The translations under genes were made by a program, and so were the position numbers. The notes beneath the pieces are model-generated. The model was not told the DNA's origin and made no database searches. It saw only the letters and a program-made list of their open reading frames with translations. A DNA stretch of 15,239 nucleotides, from contig JAUYME010000006.1 in assembly GCA_030699515.1 (NCBI GenBank), positions 1 to 15,239 of the forward strand. The letters are read 5' to 3'. Shown piece after piece: positions 11,149 to 15,239 of this stretch. Source of the stretch: a bacterium. Its GTDB lineage: Bacteria > Patescibacteriota > Minisyncoccia > UBA6257 > 1-14-0-10-44-23. Numbering within the stretch: the first letter of the stretch is position 1; each line of letters starts with the position of its first letter.

Positions 11149-12024
11149 TTAGAGCAGATAGATCTCTGTCACCCTTGAAGTGACTACAAGACCCATGTCC
11201 AAGCGTTCTCCCACAATGACATCTCGACAAGACGCATCGAAGCCGTCAGGCGAGAATCCTTCTGGAACTCGAAGCATTATCATCCACACACGGCGCCGAT
11301 GGGGGAGACGCACGCGGAGCAGGTAACGATTCCCGCTGTACGTGCACACCATGATCGACTGGCCCTCCTTCATCTCCTTGATGTAGGTCCGCTCCACCGA
11401 CTTCAGCCCAGGCAGAGGACCCATCTCCAGCACGCCGCGCAAGCAACGAATCTCTTCCTTGCTCAGCTCCGGCATAGCATCCAGCTCACGCTGGCGCTCT
11501 GCTTCACGCTCAGTCCGCTCCAATCGCACTCGCGCCACGCCCTCCAGGAAGGAGCTGTGGTCAGTAATGGGCGGAAAGTCCGCAGACGGATCCACCACCC
11601 ACATCTTGCTGATCCTGTGGATGACGAGATCTTGGTTCTCGCCGCCCACATACTCCAAGCTGTAGTCGCGCCCCAGCCCAGGTCCTCCCATGCCCATCAT
11701 GCGAAAGACGACACGCGGAAGGAGGGTTGCAGAAACACCTGCGAGACAAAGCGTGCCCTCCGAAAGAGCGGGAAAGACCTCGCCGTTAGGCCTGTGAAGA
11801 TGGAAGCCGTCGGCATAGATAGCCAAAATGGCTTGGGGGTCGTTGTTCTCACCACCCACATCGTGAAAGCCCACTAGCTGCAGAGCCAGCTTGCGCTGAT
11901 CCTCGCTGACAGCGTCCATCGCCTCTAAAACGATAATTGTCCCTACCGGCATGTCCCGGTAGGAGATCTGGTTGTCCATAACCCGAAGCAGGTTAGGATC
12001 AACGTGTTGCCTACCGTTAGACAT
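11149..12024 (-). CDS. Cassette 2 minus-strand protein, unrecognised, 291 aa
   Basis: The protein starts MSNGRQHVDPNLLRVMDNQI. The frame extends to a TTG at 12030, but ATG 12024 has GGAGG eight bases upstream and is preferred. A charged Arg/Glu-rich helix (ARVRLERTEREAERQRELDA, residues about 166-185) separates an N-terminal part from a C-terminal part. The two may be related: MPVGTIIVLE resembles MKEGQSIMVC, and the parts end HRISKMWVVD and SRVTEIYLL. This internal similarity is seen by eye only. No signal peptide, membrane segment or catalytic motif is evident. It is GC-rich, with CTC/CGC/GTC preferences, unlike the Fic gene beyond it. It is the largest member of the island and may be the partner of the 72-aa protein. 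Confidence 0.7.
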   Translation of the reverse strand: MSNGRQHVDPNLLRVMDNQISYRDMPVGTIIVLEAMDAVSEDQRKLALQLVGFHDVGGENNDPQAILAIYADGFHLHRPNGEVFPALSEGTLCLAGVSATLLPRVVFRMMGMGGPGLGRDYSLEYVGGENQDLVIHRISKMWVVDPSADFPPITDHSSFLEGVARVRLERTEREAERQRELDAMPELSKEEIRCLRGVLEMGPLPGLKSVERTYIKEMKEGQSIMVCTYSGNRYLLRVRLPHRRRVWMIMLRVPEGFSPDGFDASCRDVIVGERLDMGLVVTSRVTEIYLL

Positions 12025-12094
12025 CGGCAAACCTCCAAGGTTAAAGAAATGCTCTAACTAAAACCTAACGTAATTTCATAAAAAAGACCATATT

Positions 12095-12135
12095 AAACGG
12101 CTCTTATGCTGAGCTTGTCGAAGTATGAGCCGTTT
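12095..12135. repeat. Hairpin with CTGAGCTTGTCGAAG loop, AAACGGCTC family
   Basis: The arms AAACGGCTC (12095-12103) and GAGCCGTTT (12127-12135) flank a loop almost identical to that at 9024-9046. It stands between divergent genes (minus start 12024, plus start 12244), where no transcript needs to end, so a purely terminator role is unlikely. Confidence 0.85.
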
Positions 12136-12231
12136 CCGTATTCAAAAATTTTACAAAAAGCAAAATATTGCAAAAATTTTACCTGTTTACCCGCCTCTGG
12201 AGGGCCTCTAGCATGGCCAGCAAAAATGAGC

Positions 12232-12237
12232 TAAGGT
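12232..12237 (+). promoter_or_regulatory. -10 box of a predicted leaderless promoter (Fic gene)
   Basis: TAAGGT is followed by six bases and ATG 12244. The preceding AAATGAGCTA block matches that before the 6743 gene at the same offset. Confidence 0.5.
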
Positions 12238-12243
12238 TGAAAA

Positions 12244-13275
12244 ATGGACACCTTTGAAAAACCCACGCAACCAAAAGAGGAAAAACCATGGGAACCTGGC
12301 GAAAAAAGAGATACACAAGCGCAAAAGCTGGTAGGTTTTTTTGAAAAAACAGCAGCATTAGACTTTTTCCAAAAAATCGCCGAAGGCACGAAAGACCGGC
12401 CAAGCTTCCAAGAATTTAGAGATTTTTTAACTAGAATTAACGGGATACTTAGGGATATTCCAATCGCAAAACGCAGCGAAGATGGCCAAGGAGTTTTTCT
12501 GCAAGGCTTCGGCGAAAATTCCGAAGTGCCTCGCCATGAAGACAAATTGCCACTGCTTCAAGAGGCCTACGAAAAAAGTGAAACATTAGAGCGAGAATAT
12601 ATAAAATACTTCATTCCTGCGATTATCAACGCAGTACATTTATTTTCAGATGGCAACGGACGAACAAGCAGAACAATTTATCTGCTACTAGAAAACCACG
12701 GGTCAAATGAAAATTTTGCCAGCGCTCTCAAGGAAGCTTTGTCCTTAAATGGAAGATTAAATGCAATTGATGCCAACACAGCATTTATCAGGGGCGACCT
12801 AGAAAACGAAGTTCTAAGAAGAAATGGCTGGCTCAAAAAGGGAGATCCGCCATATCAGCAGGAGCAACTAGGTAAAATAAACTCCGGCATTGCTTCCCTA
12901 GAGTGGAGTGAACTGGACGGGAATTACTCCGGATATGAATTCGCCGGCAAGGTGGAAGAACTTAGTATTGATAATGGCCAATACATGATAACCGCAGTTT
13001 ATAATTTCCTTGGGCAAGAACGGATCAACGAAGTCACTGAAGAATACGATGTAGATGGAAAACAATACCAGACAATTTCACCGAAAAAAATGATGGAGGC
13101 CCTTACGCCAAATGAATGGGAGGCAATACTGGATGAGTTTTACAAACTCATCAAAGAAGAAACAGAGATACTAATAGATGTATTTGTTCATCCAGATCAG
13201 CATAAAAGCAAAGACGGCAAAAGCACCCTGCGCGATGCATTTATATCAGCCATTCAAAGCGAAAGGAGGCTATGA
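12244..13275 (+). CDS. Fic domain protein (predicted nucleotidyl/AMP transferase)
   Basis: This 343-aa protein contains the Fic core HLFSDGNGRTSR (132-143), matching HxFx(D/E)GNGRxxR with catalytic H132. A preceding flap-like segment GVFLQGFGENSEVPRHEDKL (83-102) leads into the helix QEAYEKSETLEREYIKYFI. Fic proteins usually transfer AMP from ATP to a protein hydroxyl. No (S/T)xxxE(G/N) inhibitory helix was identified with confidence and no antitoxin-like small ORF is adjacent, so it does not look like a classic FicT/FicA pair. The region after residue 150 is acidic and unrecognised; it could be a target-binding part. The gene is AT-rich, host-like and leaderless by prediction, with a terminator 80 bases downstream. 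Confidence 0.88.
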   Translation: MDTFEKPTQPKEEKPWEPGEKRDTQAQKLVGFFEKTAALDFFQKIAEGTKDRPSFQEFRDFLTRINGILRDIPIAKRSEDGQGVFLQGFGENSEVPRHEDKLPLLQEAYEKSETLEREYIKYFIPAIINAVHLFSDGNGRTSRTIYLLLENHGSNENFASALKEALSLNGRLNAIDANTAFIRGDLENEVLRRNGWLKKGDPPYQQEQLGKINSGIASLEWSELDGNYSGYEFAGKVEELSIDNGQYMITAVYNFLGQERINEVTEEYDVDGKQYQTISPKKMMEALTPNEWEAILDEFYKLIKEETEILIDVFVHPDQHKSKDGKSTLRDAFISAIQSERRL

Positions 13276-13354
13276 AAACAATCCTCGGTGATGCAGAAGG
13301 GAAGAGAGGAAATAGGACACAGGGTACAGGAACTAGGATGCAGAGAAGTGCTGG

Positions 13355-13392
13355 AAAAAGAATTAATTATTTATAAACAATTAATTCTTTTT
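13355..13392 (+). terminator. Terminator of the Fic gene
   Basis: The perfect 14-bp stem AAAAAGAATTAATT/AATTAATTCTTTTT (13355-13368/13379-13392) ends in a T run. Confidence 0.85.
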
Positions 13393-13426
13393 TATTAGAA
13401 GCAAGTAAGAGACAGGGAAGAGAGCC

Positions 13427-13453
13427 CGGATTCTTCGCGGGACTCAGAATAAC
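13427..13453. repeat. Dispersed repeat of GATyCTTC...CAGrATrAC type, copy 1
   Basis: CGGATTCTTCGCG followed by CTCAGAATAAC. The same pattern occurs at 15005-15029. Confidence 0.5.
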
Positions 13454-13601
13454 AAAAAAACTAAATATTCAATAGTTAATTAAAAGGCTAAATATAGCCT
13501 AGGGGAGGAATAGGTAAACTGTCGCACAACCATCCTTTCACGACAGTTATGTTCACACAGGGCTGAAAGCGGTCACCTCTACAAAACCCCCATAAACATA
13601 C

Positions 13602-13623
13602 AAATAAACGGCGCCGTTTATTT
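13602..13623. repeat. Perfect 22-bp palindrome, shortened AAATAAACGGC hairpin
   Basis: AAATAAACGGC (13602-13612) meets its complement GCCGTTTATTT (13613-13623) without a loop. These are the outer arms of the 9011-9059 hairpin with the inner TC arm and the loop missing. Confidence 0.8.
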
Positions 13624-13650
13624 TGACTCTATTTCACACGTATTTAGGCT
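13623..13650 (+). promoter_or_regulatory. Promoter-like pair in the intergenic region
   Basis: TTGACT (13623-13628), a 16-bp spacer and TAGGCT (13645-13650). Downstream, AAAAAGGAGG (13697-13706) is a good Shine-Dalgarno but no start codon follows, so the product, if any, is unknown. Confidence 0.35.
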
Positions 13651-13936
13651 TTTTGATCCCGATATACAAGTTACCCATTTCCTTCAAAGCACGCATAAAA
13701 AGGAGGCTTTATACGCCATTTTAAGGCCCGGAACCCATTTTAAATGATCCCTAGGTCATCTGTTTTAATTGCTCGCCCTAAGCCTTGAGTCTACTGAAGG
13801 GTAAAACACTGTTAAACAATAACTCACAGATCTCAGCTAAAAAATAGCGATATTTGGCAAAAATAGCGCAGAAAAGTTCCGAAACATTTTATTCCAGTTT
13901 TGTAATTTGTTTTTAATCTTTCAGCCTAATTCCCCA

Positions 13937-13983
13937 GAGGCTCTCTTTTGCGTACAGCACTGCTGTCGCAACAAGATAGCCTC
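13937..13983. repeat. 47-bp imperfect palindrome
   Basis: Three nested stems: GAGGCT/AGCCTC, TTGCG/CGCAA and ACAGCA/TGCTGT, with small internal loops. Confidence 0.75.
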
Positions 13984-13988
13984 ACGTT

Positions 13989-14025
13989 TTCTGACACTAG
14001 AAGAACTACTCCCCTAGTGTCAGAA
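13989..14025. repeat. 12-bp inverted repeat TTCTGACACTAG
   Basis: 13989-14000 is the exact complement of 14014-14025, loop 13 bases. It starts six bases after the preceding palindrome. Confidence 0.75.
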
Positions 14026-14054
14026 CAACGGTATGTTGTGCGTCAGTTGTCAAA

Positions 14055-14083
14055 TTGGCAAAAACGTTATCCCAAACTATAGA
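14055..14083 (+). promoter_or_regulatory. Putative promoter of ncRNA-4
   Basis: TTGGCA (14055-14060), a 17-bp spacer and TATAGA (14078-14083). The -10 overlaps an AACTATAG/CTATAGTT inverted repeat (14075-14082/14102-14109). Confidence 0.45.
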
Positions 14084-14089
14084 CACTCT

Positions 14090-14280
14090 CCCCTACTTTC
14101 GCTATAGTTCGTCCACCGTCGTTCGCTCGCTCGTACTTGGGCGATAATCCGCTAAAGGGGCGCCGAAACCCTCCTTTATCGGTAAACGCCTCATGTAAAA
14201 GGCCGGCGTAGGCCCACAAGTTGAGCGAACGACCCTAATACGCGGCCAAGCGCCTTTCTATCTCAGGAGGCGCTTCGTCA
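14090..14280 (+). ncRNA. Candidate structured ncRNA-4, orientation uncertain
   Basis: A perfect 11-bp long-range helix GTCGTTCGCTC/GAGCGAACGAC (14118-14128/14223-14233) closes a domain with ACTTG/CAAGT just inside, CGATAA/TTATCG (about 14145-14181), GGCC/GGCC near 14201-14214, and a separate hairpin AAGCGCCT/AGGCGCTT at about 14250-14278. The plus strand is chosen on the promoter at 14055; the minus strand is possible because helices are symmetric. It was compared by eye with hammerhead and twister ribozymes and tRNA without a match. No family is recognised. Confidence 0.45.
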
Positions 14281-14304
14281 CATTTATATACTGCCACAAT
14301 CCAA

Positions 14305-14586
14305 TTTTATAAAAGGCTAAGAGGGCAGCACCGTGCTGCCCTCTACTCGCGCCTCTCCTTTCCCACGGTCCGAATTTAATCCGCCTAGACTCTGGATGCT
14401 TTGCTCTTTTACCCTAGAGCTAAGGGGCTTGGAGGGGCTTAGCCTCCGGCGGATAGCCCCCTAAGAGGCCGTCCTAATGCGATCACCCCCTCTCGAGCAA
14501 AAAGTGTTCATGAAAAATAGCCAGAGCAACGCGTTCTGCATCGCCCTCTCCTTTTTCCATTGCGGCGGATTAATTTCAAACCTTCT
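14305..14586 (-). ncRNA. Candidate structured ncRNA-5, about 280 nt
   Basis: On the minus strand, a TATAAT box precedes a unit whose 5' segment (14564-14577) pairs with 14372-14385 over 14 bases with one mismatch. Inside are AGGGGCT/AGCCCCCT with GGAGG/CCTCC (about 14422-14463) and GCTCT/AGAGC (about 14402-14421). The unit ends in a 12-bp terminator hairpin. A 25-codon frame at 14483-14560 (MEKGEGDAERVALAIFHEHF and five more residues) lies inside; it has no Shine-Dalgarno of its own and could be chance. Confidence 0.5.
14320..14344 (-). terminator. Terminator-like palindrome ending ncRNA-5
   Basis: AGAGGGCAGCAC and GTGCTGCCCTCT are complements separated by one base, followed on the minus strand by TAGCCTTTTATAAAA. 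Confidence 0.7.
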
Positions 14587-14592
14587 ACCTAT

Positions 14593-14598
14593 ATTATA
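14593..14598 (-). promoter_or_regulatory. -10 box of ncRNA-5
   Basis: TATAAT on the minus strand, with the start predicted near 14586; no -35 at 16-18 bp. Confidence 0.4.
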
Positions 14599-14639
14599 AC
14601 CAAAATCATCCCAAACAGCTGTTGAAAAGTAGCTAAGCA

Positions 14640-14981
14640 TTAATCAAACAAATTCAAGAAAAAATTCAGCATCCACTTCCCCAGGCTCGAAAATGTATTC
14701 CAAATTTCAGAAAAAATTCCGCCCGCATCTATCCCCTCCTCAGCGAGCTTAGAACCTGCTCTTTCCGGAAGATTCTTCACGTCATCCGGCAAGCTCTCCC
14801 CTGCCTCACGCAACTCTCCCTCAATTTTTTTAAAATCAATTTCCTTTAATTTTTCAATTAATTGCTCTTTAGACGTATCGCTTAACCCCCAAGGCTCACT
14901 CATAAAATCAAATTGAATAGCAGCAAAGGCCCGAAGGGGTAACAATGAGAATATCGCTATTACTAAAAATATCTTTTTCAT
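14640..14981 (-). CDS. Small secreted/membrane-associated protein, unrecognised
   Basis: This 113-aa protein has a clear signal peptide (MKKIFLVIAIFSLLPLRAFA, cleavage expected at AFA-A). A charged helical middle follows (SKEQLIEKLKEIDFKKIEGE, ESLPDDVKNLPERAG), then a C-terminal hydrophobic or amphipathic helix IWNTFSSLGKWMLNFFLNLFD that could touch the membrane. No enzyme motif is seen. It lies directly downstream of an M23 peptidase gene in the same direction, so a role at the cell envelope is likely but inferred. The start is supported by TAGAAT at 14988-14993, six bases upstream. Confidence 0.75.
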   Translation of the reverse strand: MKKIFLVIAIFSLLPLRAFAAIQFDFMSEPWGLSDTSKEQLIEKLKEIDFKKIEGELREAGESLPDDVKNLPERAGSKLAEEGIDAGGIFSEIWNTFSSLGKWMLNFFLNLFD

Positions 14982-14987
14982 ATCCTT

Positions 14988-14993
14988 ATTCTA
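14988..14993 (-). promoter_or_regulatory. -10 box of a predicted leaderless promoter
   Basis: On the minus strand, TAGAAT, six bases, ATG 14981. It shows that the small secreted protein has its own promoter apart from the peptidase gene. Confidence 0.55.
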
Positions 14994-15004
14994 CAGGGAA
15001 ACCC

Positions 15005-15029
15005 AGATCCTTCACACATTCAGGATGAC
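15005..15029. repeat. Dispersed repeat of GATyCTTC...CAGrATrAC type, copy 2
   Basis: AGATCCTTCACACATTCAGG then ATGAC. It matches the layout of the copy at 13427-13453. Confidence 0.5.
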
Positions 15030-15048
15030 ATCAGAGAGACGGAGTGTT

Positions 15049-15095
15049 GTTCGTACATTCGTATTTGTTCGTAAGTTCGTAAGTCAAGTTCGTAA
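15049..15095. repeat. Degenerate GTTCGTAA tandem repeat
   Basis: Copies at 15049-15055, 15056-15063 (altered), 15067-15074, 15075-15082 and 15088-15095. It begins two bases after the end of the M23 peptidase gene on the minus strand. Confidence 0.8.
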
Positions 15096-15096
15096 G

Positions 15097-15239
15097 CTAT
15101 AGGTAATCAAAAGGATTTACGGTTACTCCCACCGGCACAGCCGGCACTCCCCGAATTGTAATCAATTCCACGCTTGGCGACCAATAAACAGTGAAGTGAA
15201 GATGCGGACCCGTTACATAACCTGTTGCACCAACGTAGC
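15097..15239 (-). CDS. M23 (LytM-like) metallopeptidase, C-terminal part (partial)
   Basis: The visible 46 residues contain GYVTGPHLHFTVYW, the HxH zinc motif of M23/LytM peptidases (one ligand plus the catalytic His), and end VNPFDYL, the usual close of this domain. M23 enzymes cut peptide cross-bridges of peptidoglycan outside the cytoplasmic membrane. The segment between HLHF and NPFDYL is longer than usual (VELITIRGVPAVPVGV). The gene continues beyond the right edge, so signal peptide and linker are not visible. The stop TAG is at 15097-15099. Confidence 0.9.
   Translation of the reverse strand, partial: YVGATGYVTGPHLHFTVYWSPSVELITIRGVPAVPVGVTVNPFDYL

Larger units (their letters stand above)
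13276..14639. other. 1.36-kb intergenic region: no convincing gene, many palindromes, two RNA candidates
   Basis: No frame with coding character was found on either strand. The content is a degenerate GGAnACAG-type repeat tract (13309-13345), the Fic terminator, a GATTCTTC...CAGAATAAC repeat, several hairpins (AGGCTA-AATA-TAGCCT near 13490; AACTGTCG/CGACAGTT near 13517-13552), a 22-bp perfect palindrome, promoter-like pairs at 13623 and 14055, and two candidate structured RNAs at 14090-14280 and 14305-14586. Confidence 0.7.

Noticed and set aside
11299..11877. 192-codon plus-strand frame opposite the cassette 2 minus gene
   Set aside because: It is fully antisense to a gene with Shine-Dalgarno and terminator, with His/Gln/Arg-rich translation typical of a shadow frame.
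13623..13740. Gene after the promoter pair and AAAAAGGAGG
   Set aside because: No ATG, GTG or TTG lies at usable distance with an open frame; all frames close quickly.
14483..14560. 25-codon frame in ncRNA-5 as a gene
   Set aside because: Too short to call from composition alone, and without Shine-Dalgarno or a -10 box at the leaderless distance; kept only as an observation.

Overview
The window looks like part of a small-genome bacterium of the Candidate Phyla Radiation (Patescibacteria, probably Parcubacteria-like). This assignment rests on recall of protein families, not on a search. Pointers are the AT-rich, tightly packed small genes for nucleotide-handling enzymes (two NUDIX, MazG-like, CYTH, two deoxyribosyltransferase-fold proteins), a matrixin-like secreted protein with a QExxHxxGxxH site, a DUF4389-like membrane protein, a LytM/M23 peptidase tail, and a promoter style with only a -10 box.

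Layout. 1-144 is the 3' end of an unrecognised gene, closed by a terminator. 268-1834 (minus) holds a secreted lipocalin-like protein and a PD-(D/E)XK nuclease, separated by a nested inverted repeat. 1915-3374 (plus) is an operon that begins with a 24-codon NUDIX remnant, followed by a deoxyribosyltransferase-fold protein, a CYTH protein and a MazG-like pyrophosphatase. 3428-5134 holds the matrixin-like protein, a NUDIX hydrolase and a DUF4389-like protein. 5177-5830 contains no convincing gene but two convergent predicted structured RNAs with consensus promoters. 5932-6144 is a GC-rich zinc-ribbon miniprotein. 6231-8950 returns to AT-rich genes: DinB-like, a four-gene operon ending in a NUDIX protein, and a convergent alpha/beta hydrolase. 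9095-9531 is a third, about 400-nt, predicted RNA. 9573-12024 is a GC-rich island of four unrecognised genes arranged as two convergent pairs, each pair separated by the same 133-bp double-terminator module. 12244-13275 encodes a Fic protein. 13276-14639 is 1.36 kb without a convincing gene, rich in palindromes, with two more candidate RNAs. 14640-15239 (minus) holds a small secreted protein and the C-terminus of an M23 peptidase.

Two expression styles coexist. The first gene of almost every AT-rich transcription unit has a -10 hexamer exactly six bases before ATG, no Shine-Dalgarno and no clear -35, which predicts leaderless mRNAs. The GC-rich genes have strong Shine-Dalgarno sequences, and three of the five also have -35/-10 promoters with 17-bp spacing (one more pair is weak). 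Three of the predicted RNAs share that -35/-10 style. The most interesting material is therefore the non-coding part: several closed, structured RNA candidates, the duplicated terminator module, an apparent AUC start codon, and hairpins carrying a CTGAGCnTGTCGAAG core. No mobile-element gene, CRISPR array, tRNA or rRNA was seen.
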